A DNA stretch of 64,000 nt from Nephrocerus scutellatus (lineage: Eukaryota; Arthropoda; Insecta; Diptera; Pipunculidae): assembly GCA_947095585.1 (NCBI GenBank), contig OX352762.1, positions 47,793,335-47,857,334 of the forward strand, written 5' to 3'. The translations under genes were made by a program, and so were the position numbers. Shown one piece after another: positions 1 through 15,800 of the stretch. Below the pieces are notes generated by a model, which was given only the letters and a program-made list of their open reading frames with translations, was not told the origin of the DNA and did no database searches. Positions within the stretch are counted from its first letter, which is position 1. Every line of letters begins with the position of its first letter.

Positions 1-3000
1 TCTCATCGTAGTTCTACATTCCGAATTTCATGCGAATCGCTTGAGAAATTGATTTGTTCCAGAAATTCCAGACAATAATGATCATATTCCAGAATTTCTA
101 TAGGAAGAAATCTTATAGTCGCATCTTAGTTCTTCATTCTGAATTTCATGCGAATCGCTTGAGAAATTGATTTGTTCCAGAAATTCCAGACCATAATGAT
201 CATATTCCAGAATTTCCATAGGAAGAAGTCTTATAGTCGCATCTTAGTTCTACATTCCGAATTTCATGCGAATCGCTTGAGAAATTGATTTGTTCCAGAA
301 ATTCCAGACCATAATGATCATATTCCACAATTTCCATAGGAAGAAGTCTGATAATCGCATCTTAGTTCTACATTCCGAATTTCATGCGAATCGCTTAAGA
401 AATTGATTTGTTCCAGAAATTCCAGACCATAATGATCATATTCCACAATTTCCATAGGAAGAAGTCTGATAATCGCATCTTAGTTCTACATTCCGAATTT
501 CCTGCGAATCGCTTGAGAAATTGATTTGTTACAGAAATTCCAGACCATAATGATCATACTCCACAATTTCCATAGGAAGAAGTCTGATAATCGCATCTTA
601 GTTCTACATTCCGAATTTCCTGCGAATCGCTTGGGAAATTGATTTGTTCCAGAAATTCCAGACCATAATGATCATACTCCACAATTTCCATAGGAAGAAG
701 TCTGATAATCGCATCTTAGTTCTACATTCCGAATTTCATGCGAATCGCTTGAGAAATTGATTTTTTCCAGAAATTCCAGACAATAATGATCATATTCTAG
801 AATTTCCATAGGAAGAATTTTTATAGTCGCATCTTAGTTCTACATTCCGAACTTCATGCGAATCGCTTGAGAAATTGATTTATTCCAGAAATTCCAGACC
901 ATAATGATCATATTCCAGAATTTCCATACGAAGAAATCTTATAGTCGCATCGTAGTTCTACATTCCGAATTTCATTCGAATCGCTTGAGAAATTGATTTG
1001 TTCCAGAAATTCCAGACCATAATGATCATATTCCAGAATTTCCATAGGAAGAAATCTTATAGTCGCATCTTAGTTCTACATTCCGAACTTCATGCGAATC
1101 GCTTGAGAAATTGATTTATTCCAGAAATTCTAGACCATAATCATCATATTCCAGAATTTCCATAGGAAGAAATCTTATAGTCGCATCGTAGTTCTACATT
1201 TCGAATTTCATGCGAATCGCTTGAGAAATTGATTTGTTCCAGAAACTCCAGACAATAATGATCATATTCTAGAATTTCCATAGGAAGAATTCCAAACAGT
1301 CGCATCTTAGTTCTACATTCCGAATTTCATGCGAGTCGCTTGAGAAATTGATTTGTTCCAGAAATTCCAGACCATAATGATCATATTCCAGAATTTCCAT
1401 AGGAAGAAGTCTGATAGTCGCATCTTAGTTCTACATTCCGAATTTCCTGCGAATCGCTTGGGAAATTGATTTGTTCCAGAAATTCCAGACCATAATGATC
1501 ATACTCCACAATTTCCATAGGAAGAAGTCTGATAATCGCATCTTAGTTCTACATTCCGAATTTCATGCGAATCGCTTGAGAAATTGATTTTTTCCAGAAA
1601 TTCCAGACAATAATGATCATATTCTAGAATTTCCATATGAAGAATTCTTATAGTCGCATCTTAGTTCTACATTCCGAACTTCATGCGAATCGCTTGAGAA
1701 ATTGATTTATTCCAGAAATTCCGGACCATAATGATCATACTCCACAATTTCCATAGGAAGAAGTCTGATAATCGCATCTTAGTTCTACATTCCGAATTTC
1801 ATGCGAATCGCTTGAGAAATTGATTTTTTCCAGAAATTCCAGACAATAATGATCATATTCTAGAATTTCCATAGGAAGAATTCTTATAGTCGCATCTTAG
1901 TTCTACATTCCGAACTTCATGCGAATCGCTTGAGAAATTGATTTATTCCAGAAATTCCAGACCATAATGATCATATTCCAGAATTTCCATAGGAAGAAAT
2001 CTTATAGTCGCATCGTAGTTCTACATTCCGAATTTCATGCGAATCGCTTGAGAAATTGATTTGTTCCAGAAATTCCAGACCATAATGATCATATTCCAGA
2101 ATTTCCATAGGAAGAAATCTTATAGTCGCATCTTAGTTCTACATTCCGAACTTCATGCGAATCGCTTGAGAAATTGATTTATTCCAGAAATTCCAGACCA
2201 TAATCATCATATTCCAGAATTTCCATAGGAAGAAATCTTATAGTCGCATCGTAGTTCTACATTCCGAATTTCATGCGAATCGCTTGAGAAATTGATTTGT
2301 TCCAGAAACTCCAGACAATAATGATCATATTCTAGAATTTCCATAGGAAGAATTCCAGACAGTCGCATCTTAGTTCTACATTCCGAATTTCATGCGAGTC
2401 GCTTGAGAAATTGATTTGTTCCAGAAATTCCAGACCATAATGATCATATTCCAGAATTTCCATAGGAAGAAGTCTGATAGTCGCATCTTAGTTCTACATT
2501 CCGAATTTCCTGCGAATCGCTTGGGAAATTGATTTGTTCCAGAAATTCCAGACCATAATGATCATACTCCACAATTTCCATAGGAAGAAGTCTGATAATC
2601 GCATGTTAGTTCTACATTCCGAATTTCATGCGAATCGCTTGAGAAATTGATTTTTTCCAGAAATTCCAGACAATAATGATCATATTCTAGAATTTCCATA
2701 TGAAGAATTCCAAACAGTCGCATCTTAGTTCTACATTCCGAATTTCATGCGAGTCGCTTGAGAAATTGATTTTTTCCAGAAATTCCAGACAATAATGATC
2801 ATATTCTAGAATTTCCATATGAAGAATTCTTATAGTCGCATCTTAGTTCTACATTCCGAACTTCATGCGAATCGCTTGAGAAATTGATTTATTCCAAAAT
2901 TCCGGACCATAATGATCATACTCCACAATTTCCATAGGAAGAAGTCTGATAATCGCATCTTAGTTCTACATTCCGAATTTCATGCGAATCGCTTGAGAAA

Positions 3001-3499
3001 TTGATTTTTTCCAGAAATTCCAGACAATAATGATCATATTCTAGAATTTCCATAGGAAGAATTCTTATAGTCGCATCTTAGTTCTACATTCCGAACTTCA
3101 TGCGAATCGCTTGAGAAATTGATTTATTCCAGAAATTCCAGACCATAATGATCATATTCCAGAATTTCCATAGGAAGAAATCTTATAGTCGCATCGTAGT
3201 TCTACATTCCGAATTTCATGCGAATCGCTTGAGAAATTGATTTGTTCCAGAAATTCCAGACCATAATGATCATATTCCAGAATTTCCATAGGAAGAAATC
3301 TTATAGTCGCATCTTAGTTCTACATTCCGAACTTCATGCGAATCGCTTGAGAAATTGATTTATTCCAGAAATTCCAGACCATAATCATCATATTCCAGAA
3401 TTTCCATAGGAAGAAATCTTATAGTCGCATCGTAGTTCTACATTCCGAATTTCATGCGAATCGCTTGAGAAATTGATTTGTTCCAGAAACTCCAGACAA

Positions 3500-6000
3500 T
3501 AATGATCATATTCCAGAATTTCCATAGGAAGAAGTCTGATAGTCGCATCTTAGTTCTACATTCCGAATTTCCTGCGAATCGCTTGGGAAATTGATTTGTT
3601 CCAGAAATTCCAGACCATAATGATCATACTCCACAATTTCCATAGGAAGAAGTCTGATAATCGCATCTTAGTTCTACATTCCGAATTTCATGCGAATCGC
3701 TTGAGAAATTGATTTTTTCCAGAAATTCCAGACAATAATGATCATATTCTAGAATTTCCATATGAAGAATTCTTATAGTCGCATCTTAGTTCTACATTCC
3801 GAACTTCATGCGAATCGCTTGAGAAATTGATTTATTCCAGAAATTCCGGACCATATTGATCATATAGTCCCATCTTAGTCCTACATTCCGAATTTTATGC
3901 AAATCGCTTGAGAAATTGATTTGTTCCAGAAATTCCAGACCATAATGATCATATTACAGAATTTCCATAGGAAGAAGTCTAATAGTCGCATCTTAGTTCT
4001 ACATTCCGAACTTCATGCGAATCGCTTGAGAAATTGATTTATTCCAGAAATTCCAGACCATAATGATCATATTCCAGAATTTCCATAGGAAGAAATCTTA
4101 TAGTCGCATCTTAGTTCTACATTCCGAATTTCATGCGAATCGCTTGGGAAATTGATTTGTTCCAGAAATTCCAGACAATAATTATCATATTCCAGAATTT
4201 CCATAGGAAGAAATCTTATAGTCGCATCTTAGTCCTACATTCCGAATTTCATGCGAATCACTTGAGAAATTGATTTGTTCCAGAAATTCCAGACCATAAT
4301 GATCATATTTCAGAATTTCCATAGGAAGAAATCTTATAGTCGCATCTTAGTTCTACATTCCGAACTTCATGCGAATCGCTTGAGAAATTGATTTATTCCA
4401 GAAATTCCAAACCATAATGATCATATTCCAGAATTTCCATAGGAAGAAATCTTATAGTCGCATCGTAGTTCTACATTCCGAATTTCATGCGAATCGCTTG
4501 AGAAATTGATTTGTTCCAGAAATTCCAGACGATAATGATCATATTCCAGAATTTCCATAGGAAGAAGTCTGATAATCGCATCTTAGTTCTACATTCCGAA
4601 TTTAATGCGAATCGCTTAAGAAATTGATTTGTTCCAGAAATTCCAAACCATAATGATCATACTCCACAATTTCCATAGGAAGAAGTCTGATAATCGCATC
4701 TTAGTTCTACATTCCGAATTTCCTGCGAATCGCTTGGGAAATTGATTTGTTCCAGAAATTCCAGACCATAATGATCATATTCCACAATTTCCATAGGAAG
4801 AAGTCTGATAATCGCATCTTAGTTCTACATTCCGAATTTCCTGCGAATCCCTTGAGAAATTGATTTGTTCCAGAAATTCCAGACCATAATGATCATACTC
4901 CACAATTTCCATAGGAAGAAGTCTGATAATCGCATCTTAGTTCTACATTCCGAATTTCCTGTGAATCGCTTGGGAAATTGATTTGTTCCAGAAATTCCAG
5001 ACCATAATGATCATATTCCACAATTTCCATAGGAAGAAGTCTGATAATCGCATCTTAGTTCTACATTCCGAATTTCCTGCGAATCGCTTGAGAAATTGAT
5101 TTGTTCCAGAAATTCCAGACCATAATGATCATACTCCACAATTTCCATAGGAAGAAGTCTGATAATCGCATCTTAGTTCTACATTCCGAATTTCCTGCGA
5201 ATCGCTTGGGAAATTGATTTGTTCCAGAAATTCCAGACCATAATGATCATACTCCACAATTTCCATAGGAAGAAGTCTGATAATCGCATCTTAGTTCTAC
5301 ATTCCGAATTTCATGCGAATCGCTTGAGAAATTGATTTTTTCCAGAAATTCCAGACAATAATGATCATATTCTAGAATTTCCATAGGAAGAAATCTTATA
5401 GTCGCATCGTAGTTCTACATTCCGAACTTCATGCGAATCGCTTGAGAAATTGATTTATTCCAGATGTTCCAGACTATAATGATCATATTCCAGAATTTCC
5501 ATAGGAAGAAATCTTATAGTCGCATCGTAGTTCTACATTCCGAATTTCATGCGAATCGCTTGAGAAATTGATTTGTTCCAGAAATTCCAGACCATAATGA
5601 TCATATTCCAGAATTTCTATAGGAAGAAATCTTATAGTCGCATCTTAGTTCTACATTCCGAACTTCATACGAATCGCTTGAGAAATTGATTTATTTCAGA
5701 AATTCCAGACTATAATGATCATATTCCAGAATTTCCATAGGAAGAAATCTTATAGTCGCATCGTAGTTCTACATTCCGAAATTCATGCGAATCGCTTGAG
5801 AAAATGATTTATTCCAGAAATTCCAAACCATAATGATCATATTCCAGAATTTCCATAGGAAGAAATCTTATAGTCGCATCGTAGTTCTACATTCCGAATT
5901 TCATGCGAATCGCTTGAGAAATTGATTTGTTCCAGAAATTCCAGACAATAATGATCATATTCCAGAATTTCCATAGGAAGAAATCTTATAGTCGCATCGT
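3500..6000. repeat. Segmental duplication copy A (pairs with 6645-8909)
   Basis: This stretch and 6645-8909 share the same ordered series of variant monomers, including an unusual truncated monomer (CCATATTGATCATATAGTCC at 3851 and 6996). The offset is 3145 bp at the start and 2909 bp further on (5471 against 8380). The 236-bp change equals two monomers, present in copy A around 4080-4320 and missing from copy B. Ends are placed where the variant patterns diverge and are good only to about one monomer. Confidence 0.8.
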
Positions 6001-6644
6001 AGTTCTACATTCCGAAATTCATGCGAATCGCTTGAGAAAATGATTTATTCCAGAAATTCCAAACCATAATGATCATATTCCAGAATTTCCATAGGAAGAA
6101 ATCTTATAGTCGCATCGTAGTTCTACATTCCGAATTTCATGCGAATCGCTTGAGAAATTGATTTGTTCCAGAAATTCCAGACAATAATGATCATATTCCA
6201 GAATTTCCATAGGAAGAAGTCTTATAGTCGCATCTTAGTCCTACATTCCGAATATCCGAGAAATTGATTTGTTCCAGAAATTCCAGACCATAATGATCAT
6301 ATTCCAGAATTTCCATAGGAAGAAGTCTGATAGTCGCATCTTAGTCCTACATTCCGAATTTCATGCGAATCGCTTGAGAAATTGATTTGTTCCAGAAATT
6401 CCAGACCATAATGATCATATTCCAGAATTTCCATTGGAAGAAGTCTTTTAGTCGCATCTTAGTCCTACATTCCGAATTTCATACGAATCGCTTGGGAAAT
6501 TTATTTGTTCCTGAAATTCCAGACCATAATGATCATATTCCAGAATTTCCATAGGAAGAAGTCTAATAGTGGCATATTAGTTCTACATTCCGAATTTCAT
6601 GCGAATCGCTTGAGAAATTGATTTATTCCAGAAATTCCAGACCA

Positions 6645-8909
6645 TAATGATCATATTCCAGAATTTCCATAGGAAGAAGTCTGATAGTCGCATCTTAGTT
6701 CTACATTCCGAATTTCCTGCGAATCGCTTGGGAAATTGATTTGTTCCAGAAATTCCAGACCATAATGATCATACTCCACAATTTCCATAGGAAGAAGTCT
6801 GATAATCGCATCTTAGTTCTACATTCCGAATTTCATGCGAATCGCTTGAGAAATTGATTTTTTCCAGAAATTCCAGACAATAATGATCATATTCTAGAAT
6901 TTCCATATGAAGAATTCTTATAGTCGCATCTTAGTTCTACATTCCGAACTTCATGCGAATCGCTTGAGAAATTGATTTATTCCAGAAATTCCGGACCATA
7001 TTGATCATATAGTCCCATCTTAGTCCTACATTCCGAATTTTATGCAAATCGCTTGAGAAATTGATTTGTTCCAGAAATTCCAGACCATAATGATCATATT
7101 ACAGAATTTCCATAGGAAGAAGTCTAATAGTCGCATCTTAGTTCTACATTCCGAACTTCATGCGAATCGCTTGAGAAATTGATTTATTCCAGAAATTCCA
7201 GACCATAATGATCATATTTCAGAATTTCCATAGGAAGAAATCTTATAGTCGCATCTTAGTTCTACATTCCGAACTTCATGCGAATCGCTTGAGAAATTGA
7301 TTTATTCCAGAAATTCCAAACCATAATGATCATATTCCAGAATTTCCATAGGAAGAAATCTTATAGTCGCATCATAGTTCTACATTCCGAATTTCATGCG
7401 AATCGCTTGAGAAATTGATTTGTTCCAGAAATTCCAGACGATAATGATCATATTCCAGAATTTCCATAGGAAGAAGTCTGATAATCGCATCTTAGTTCTA
7501 CATTCCGAATTTAATGCGAATCGCTTAAGAAATTGATTTGTTCCAGAAATTCCAAACCATAATGATCATACTCCACAATTTCCATAGGAAGAAGTCTGAT
7601 AATCGCATCTTAGTTCTACATTCCGAATTTCCTGCGAATCGCTTGGGAAATTGATTTGTTCCAGAAATTCCAGACCATAATGATCATATTCCACAATTTC
7701 CATAGGAAGAAGTCTGATAATCGCATCTTAGTTCTACATTCCGAATTTCCTGCGAATCGCTTGAGAAATTGATTTGTTCCAGAAATTTCAGACCATAATG
7801 ATCATACTCCACAATTTCCATAGGAAGAAGTCTGATAATCGCATCTTAGTTCTACATTCCGAATTTCCTGTGAATCGCTTGGGAAATTGATTTGTTCCAG
7901 AAATTCCAGACCATAATGATCATATTCCACAATTTCCATAGGAAGAAGTCTGATAATCGCATCTTAGTTCTACATTCCGAATTTCCTGCGAATCGCTTGA
8001 GAAATTGATTTGTTCCAGAAATTCCAGACCATAATGATCATACTCCACAATTTCCATAGGAAGAAGTCTGATAATCGCATCTTAGTTCTACATTCCGAAT
8101 TTCCTGCGAATCGCTTGGGAAATTGATTTGTTCCAGAAATTCCAGACCATAATGATCATACTCCACAATTTCCATAGGAAGAAGTCTGATAATCGCATCT
8201 TAGTTCTACATTCCGAATTTCATGCGAATCGCTTGAGAAATTGATTTTTTCCAGAAATTCCAGACAATAATGATCATATTCTAGAATTTCCATAGGAAGA
8301 ATTCTTATAATCGCATCTTAGTTCTACATTCCGAACTTCATGCGAATCGCTTGAAAAATTGATTTATTCCAGAAGTTCCAGACTATAATGATCATATTCC
8401 AGAATTTCCATAGGAAGAAATCTTATAGTCGCATCGTAGTTCTACATTCCGAATTTCATGCGAATCGCTTGAGAAATTGATTTGTTCCAGAAATTCCAGA
8501 CCATAATGATCATATTCCAGAATTTCTATAGGAAGAAATCTTATAGTCGCATCTTAGTTCTACATTCCGAACTTCATACGAATCGCTTGAGAAATTGATT
8601 TATTTCAGAAATTCCAGACTATAATGATCATATTCCAGAATTTCCATAGGAAGAAATCTTATAGTCGCATCGTAGTTCTACATTCCGAAATTCATGCGAA
8701 TCGCTTGAGAAAATGATTTATTCCAGAAATTCCAAACCATAATGATCATATTCCAGAATTTCCATAGGAAGAAATCTTAGAGTCGCATCGTAGTTCTACA
8801 TTCCGAATTTCATGCGAATCGCTTGAGAAATTGATTTGTTCCAGAAATTCCAGACAATAATGATCATATTCCAGAATTTCCATAGGAAGAAATCTTATAG
8901 TCGCATCTT
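6645..8909. repeat. Segmental duplication copy B (pairs with 3500-6000)
   Basis: Second copy of the block at 3500-6000. It carries the same truncated monomer at 6996 and the same later variants (for example the GACTATAATG monomer at about 8381), but is two monomers (236 bp) shorter. The ends are approximate. Confidence 0.8.
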
Positions 8910-9328
8910 AGTTCTACATTCTGAATTTCATGCGAATCGCTTGAGAAATTGATTTGTTCGAGAAATTCCAGACCATAATGATCATATTCCAGAATTTCCA
9001 TAGGAAAATGTCTTATAGTCGCATCTTAGTTCTACATTCCGAATTTCATGCGAATCGCTTGAGAAATTGATTTGTTCCAGAAATTCCAGACCATAATGAT
9101 CATATTCCACAATTTCCATAGGAAGAAGTCTGATAATCGCATCTTAGTTCTACATTCCGAATTTCATGCGAATCGCTTAAGAAATTGATTTGTTCCAGAA
9201 ATTCCAAACCATAATGATGATATTCCAGAATTTCCATAGGAAGAAATCTTATAGTCGCATCTTAGTTCTACATTCTGAATTTCATGCGAATCGCTTGCGA
9301 AATTGATTTGTTCCAGAAATTCCAGACC

Positions 9329-12300
9329 ATAATGATCATATTCCAGAATTTCCATAGGAAGAAGTCTTATAGTCGCATCTTAGTCCTACATTCCGAATTT
9401 CCTGCGAATCGCTTGAGAAATTGATTTGTTCCAGAAATTCCAGACCATAATGATCATACTCCACAATTTCCATAGGAAGAAGTCTGTTAATCGCATCTTA
9501 GTTCTACATTGCGAATTTCCTGCGAATCGCTTGGGAAATTGATTTGTTCCAGAAATTCCAGACCATAATGATCATATTCCACAATTTCCATAGGAAGAAG
9601 TCTGATAATCGCATCTTAGTTCTACATTCCGAATTTCCTGCGAATCGCTTGAGAAATTTATTTGTTCCAGAAATGCCAGACCATAATGATCATACTCCAC
9701 AATTTCCATAGGAAGAAGTCTGATAATCGCATCTTAGTTCTACATTCCGAATTTCCTACGAATCGCTTGGGAAATTGATTTGTTCCAGAAATTCCAGACC
9801 ATAATGATCATACTCCACAATTTCCATAGGAAGAAGTCTGATAATCGCATCTTAGTTCTACGTTCCGAATTTCATGCGAATCGCTTGAGAAATTGATTTT
9901 TTCCAGAAATTCCAGACAATAATGATCATATTCTAGAATTTCCATAGGAAGAATTCTTATAGTCGCATCTTAGTTCTACATTCCCAACTTCATGCGAATC
10001 GCTTGAGAAATTGATTTATTCCAGAAATTCCAGACCATAATGATCATATTCCAGAATTTCCATAGGAAGAAATCTTATAGTCGCATCGTAGTTCTACATT
10101 CCGGATTTCATGCGAATCGCTTGAGAAATTGATTTGTTCCAGAAATTCCAGACCATAATGATCATATTCCAGAATTTCCATAGGAAGAAATCTTATAGTC
10201 GCATCTTAGTTCTACATTCCGAACTTTATGCGAATAGCTTGAGAAATTGATTTATTCAAGAAATTCCAGACCATAATGATCATATTCCAGAATTTCCATA
10301 GGAAGAAATCTTATAGTCGCATAGTAGTTCTACATTCCGAATTTCATGCGAATCGCTTGAGAAATTGATTTGTTCCAGAAATTCCAGACAATAATGATCA
10401 TATTCTAGAATTTCCATAGGAAGAATTCTTATAGTCGCATTTTAGTTCTACATTCCGAATTTCATGCGAATCGCTTGGGAAATTGATTTGTTCCAGAAAT
10501 TCCAGACCATAATGATCATACTCCACAATTTCCATAGGAAGAAGTCTGATAATCGCATCTTAGTTCTACATTCCGAATTTCAAGCGAATCGCTTGAGAAA
10601 TTGATTTTTTCTATAATTTCCATAGGAAGAAGTCTTATAGTCGCATATTAGTCCTACATTCCGAATTTCCTGCGAATCGCTTGAGAAATTGATTTGTTCC
10701 AGAAATTCCAGACCATAATGATCATACTCCACAATTTCCATAGGAAGAAGTCTGATAGTCGCATCTTAGTTCTTCATTCCGAATTTCCTGCGAATCGCTT
10801 GGGAAATTTATTTGTTCCAGAAATTCCAGACCATAATGATCATATTCCACAATTTCCATAGGAAGAAGTCTTATAGTCGCATCTTAGTCCTACATTCCGA
10901 ATTTCATGCGAAATCGCTTGAGAAATTTATTTGTTCCAGAAATTCCAGACCATAATTATCATATTCCAGAATATCCATAGGAAGAAGTCTGATAGTCGCA
11001 TCTTAGTTCTACATTCCGAATTTCATGCGAATCGCTTAAGAAATTGATTTGTTCCAGAAATTCCAAACCATAATGATGATATTCCAGAATTTCCATAGGA
11101 AGACATCTTATAGTCGCATCTTAGTTCTACATTCTGAATTTCATGCGAATCGCTTGAGAAATTGATTTGTTCCAGAAATTCCAGACAAAAATGATCATAT
11201 TCCAGAATTTCCATAGGAAGAAGTCTTATAGTCGCATCTTAGTCCTATATTCCGAATTTCATGCGAATCGCTTGAGAAATTGACTTGTTCGAGAAATTCC
11301 AGACCATAAAGATCATATTCCAGAATTTCCATAGGAAGAAGTCTAATAGTCGCATCTTAGTTCTACATTCCGAATTTCATGCGAATCGCTGGAGAAATTG
11401 ATTTGTTCCAGAAATTCCAGACCATAATGATCATATTCCAGAATTTCCATTGGAAGAATTCTTTTAGTCGCATCTTAGTCCTACATTCCGAATTTCATGC
11501 GAATCGCTTGAGAAATTGATTTGTTCCTGAAATTCCAGAACCATAATGATCGTATTCCAGAATTTCCATAGGAAGAAGTCTTATAGTCACATCTTAGTCC
11601 TACATTCCGAATTTCATGCGAACCGCTTGAGAAATTGATTTGTTCCAGAAATTTCAGAACATAATGACCATATTAGAGAATTTTCATAGGAAGAAGTCTT
11701 ATAGTCGCATCTTAGTCCTACATTCCGAATTTTATGCAAATCGCTTGAGAAATTGATTTGTTCCAGAAATTCCAGACCAGAATGATCATATTCCAGAATT
11801 TCCATAGGAAGAAGTCTAATAGTCGCATCTTAGTTCTAAATTCCGAACTTCATGCGAATCGCTTGAGAAATTGATTTATTCCAGAAATTCCAGACCATAA
11901 TGATCATATTCCAGAATTTCCATAGGAAGAAATCTTATAGTCGCATCTTAGTTCTACATTCCGAATTTCATGCGAATCGCTTGGGACATTAATTTGTTCC
12001 AGAAATTCCAGACCATAATGATCATATTCCAAAATTTCCATAGAAAGAAATCTTATAGTCACATCTTAGTTCTACATTCTGAATTTCATGCGAATCGCTT
12101 GAGAAATTGATTTGTTCCATAAATTCCAGACCATAATTATCATATTCCAGAATTTCCATAGGAAGAAATCTTATAGTCGCATCTTAGTTCTACATTCCGA
12201 ATTTCATGAGAATCGATTGAGAAATTGATTTGTTCCAGAAATTCCAGACCATAATGATCATATTCCAGAATTTCCATAGGAAGAAATCTTATAGTCGCAT

Positions 12301-12840
12301 CTTAGTTCTACATTCCGAATTTCATGAGAATCGCTTGAGAAATTGATTTGTTTCAGAAATTCCAGACCATAATGATCATATTCCAGAATTTCCATAGGAA
12401 GAAATCTTATAGTCGCATCTTAGTTCTACATTCCGAATTTCATGCGAATCGCTTGAGAAATTGATTTATTCCAGAAATTCCAGACCATAGTGATCATATT
12501 CCAGAATTTCCATAGGAAGAAATCTTATAGTCGCATCGTAGTTCTACATTCCGAATTTCATGCGAATCGCTTGAGAAATTGATTTTTTCCAGAAATTCCA
12601 GACAATAACGATCATATTCTAGAATTTCCATAGGAAGAATTCTTATAGTCGCATCTTAGTTCTACATTCCGAACTTCATGCGAATCGCTTGAGAAATTGA
12701 TTTATTCCAGAAATTCCAGACCATAATGATCATATTCCAGAATTTCCATAGGAAGAAATCTTATAGTCGCATCGTAGCTCTACATTCCGAATTTCATGCG
12801 AATCGCTTGAGAAATTATTTTGTTCCAGAAATTCCAGACC
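9329..12840. repeat. Tandem segmental duplication, copy 1 (about 3.5 kb)
   Basis: Head-to-tail with 12841-16620. Shared rare variants include AGTCTGTTAATCGC (9481 and 12993), a shortened monomer with TTTTTTCTATAATTTCC (about 10605 and 14355), a GCGAAATCGC one-base insertion (about 10909 and 14657) and GAAATTATTTTG (about 12812 and 16560). The offset rises from 3512 to 3630 to 3748 bp in 118-bp steps, showing that single monomers were gained in copy 2. Confidence 0.8.
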
Positions 12841-15800
12841 ATAATGATCATATTCCAGAATTTCCATAGGAAGAAGTCTTATAGTCGCATCTTAGTCCTA
12901 CATTCCGAATTTCCTGCGAATCGCTTGAGAAATTGATTTGTTCCAGAAATTCCAGACCATAATGATCATACACCACAATTTCCATAGGAAGAAGTCTGTT
13001 AATCGCATCTTAGTTCTACATTGCGAATTTCCTGCGAATCGCTTGAGAAATTGATTTATTCCAGAAATTCCAGACCATAGTGATCATATTCCAGAATTTC
13101 CATAGGAAGAAATCTTATAGTCGCATCGTAGTTCTACATTCCGAATTTCATGCGAATCGCTTGAGAAATTGATTTTTTCCAGAAATTCCAGACAATAACG
13201 ATCATATTCTAGAATTTCCATAGGAAGAATTCTTATAGTCGCATCTTAGTTCTACATTCCGAATTTCCTGCGAATCGCTTGAGAAATTTATTTGATCCAG
13301 AAATGCCAGACCATAATGATCATACTCCACAATTTCCATAGGAAGAAGTCTGATAATCGCATCTTAGTTCTACATTCCGAATTTCCTGCGAATCGCTTGG
13401 GAAATTGATTTGTTCCAGAAATTCCAGACCATAATGATCATACTCCACAATTTCCATAGGAAGAAGTCTGATAATCGCATCTTAGTTCTACATTCCGAAT
13501 TTCATGCGAATCGCTTGAGAAATTGATTTTTTCCAGAAATTCCAGACAATAATGATCATATTCTAGAATTTCCATAGGAAGAATTCTTATAGTCGCATCT
13601 TAGTTCTACATTCCCAACTTCATGCGAATCGCTTGAGAAATTGATTTATTCCAGAAATTCCAGACCATAATGATCATATTCCAGAATTTCCATAGGAAGA
13701 AATCTTATAGTCGCATCGTAGTTCTACATTCCGGATTTCATGCGAATCGCTTGAGAAATTGATTTGTTCCAGAAATTCCAGACCATAATGATCATATTCC
13801 AGAATTTCCATAGGAAGAAATCTTATAGTCGCATCTTAGTTCTACATTCCGAACTTTATGCGAATAGCTTGAGAAATTGATTTATTCAAGAAATTCCAGA
13901 CCATAATAATCATATTCCAGAATTTCCATAGGAAGAAATCTTATAGTCGCATCGTAGTTCTACATTCCGAATTTCATGCGAATCGCTTGAGAAATTGATT
14001 TGTTCCAGAAATTCAAGACAATAATGATCATATTCTAGAATTTCCATAGGAAGAATTCTTATAGTCGCATTTTAGTTCTACATTCCGAATTTCATGCGAA
14101 TCGCTTGGGAAATTGATTTGTTCCAGAAATTCCAGACCATAATGATCATATTCCAGAATTTCCATAGGAAGAAATCTTATAGTCGCATCGTAGTTCTACA
14201 TTCCGAATTTCATGCGAATCGCTTGAGAAATTGATTTGTTCCAGAAATTCAAGACAATAATGATCATACTCCACAATTTCCATAGGAAGAAGTCTGATAA
14301 TCGCATCTTAGTTCTACATTCCGAATTTCAAGCGAATCGCTTGAGAAATTGATTTTTTCTATAATTTCCATAGGAAGAAGTCTTATAGTCGCATATTAGT
14401 CCTATATTCCGAATTTCCTGCGAATCGCTTGAGAAATTGATTTGTTCCAGAAATTCCAGACCATAATGATCATACTCCACAATTTCCATAGGAAGAAGTC
14501 TGATAGTCGCATCTTAGTTCTACATTCCGAATTTCCTGCGAATCGCTTGGGAAATTGATTTGTTCCAGAAATTCCAGACCATAATGATCATATTCCACAA
14601 TTTCCATAGGAAGAAGTCTTATAGTCGCATCTTAGTCCTACATTCCGAATTTCATGCGAAATCGCTTGAGAAATTTATTTGTTCCAGAAATTCCAGACCA
14701 TAATTATCATATTCCAGAATATCCATAGGAAGAAGTCTGATAGTCGCATCTTAGTTCTACATTCCGAATTTCATGCGAATCGCTTAAGAAATTGATTTGT
14801 TCCAGAAATTCCAAACCATAATGATGATATTCCAGAATTTCCATAGGAAGACATCTTATAGTCGCATCTTAGTTCTACATTCTGAATTTCATGCGAATCG
14901 CTTGAGAAATTGATTTGTTCCAGAAATTCCAGACAAAAATGATCATATTCCAGAATTTCCATAGGAAGAAGTCTTATAGTCGCATCTTAGTCCTATATTC
15001 CGAATTTCATGCGAATCGCTTGAGAAATTGACTTGTTCGAGAAATTCCAGACCATAAAGATCATATTCCAGAATTTCCATAGGAAGAAGTCTAATAGTCG
15101 CATCTTAGTTCTACATTCCGAATTTCATGCGATTCGCTGGAGAAATTGATTTGTTCCAGAAATTCCAGACCATAATGATCATATTCCAGAATTTCCATTG
15201 GAAGAAGTCTTTTAGTCGCATCTTAGTCCTACATTCCGAATTTCATGCGAATCGCTTGAGAAATTGATTTGTTCCTGAAATTCCAGAACCATAATGATCG
15301 TATTCCAGAATTTCCATAGGAAGAAGTCTTATAGTCGCATCTTAGTCCTACATTCCGAATTTCATGCGAACCGCTTGAGAAATTGATTTGTTCCAGAAAT
15401 TTCAGAACATAATGACCATATTAGAGAATTTTCATAGGAAGAAGTCTTATAGTCGCATCTTAGTCCTACATTCCGAATTTTATGCAAATCGCTTGAGAAA
15501 TTGATTTGTTCCAGAAATTCCAGACCAGAATGATCATATTCCAGAATTTCCATAGGAAGAAGTCTAATAGTCGCATCTTAGTTCTAAATTCCGAACTTCA
15601 TGCGAATCGCTTGAGAAATTGATTTATTCCAGAAATTCCAGACCATAATGATCATATTCCAGAATTTCCATAGGAAGAAATCTTATAGTCGCATCTTAGT
15701 TCTACATTCCGAATTTCATGCGAATCGCTTGGGACATTGATTTGTTCCAGAAATTCCAGACCATAATGATCATATTCCAAAATTTCCATAGAAAGAAATC

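Noticed and set aside
3890..3905. POU octamer ATGCAAAT in some monomers
   Set aside because: It arises by one CpG transition from ATGCGAAT in scattered monomers and is not enriched in any organised way.
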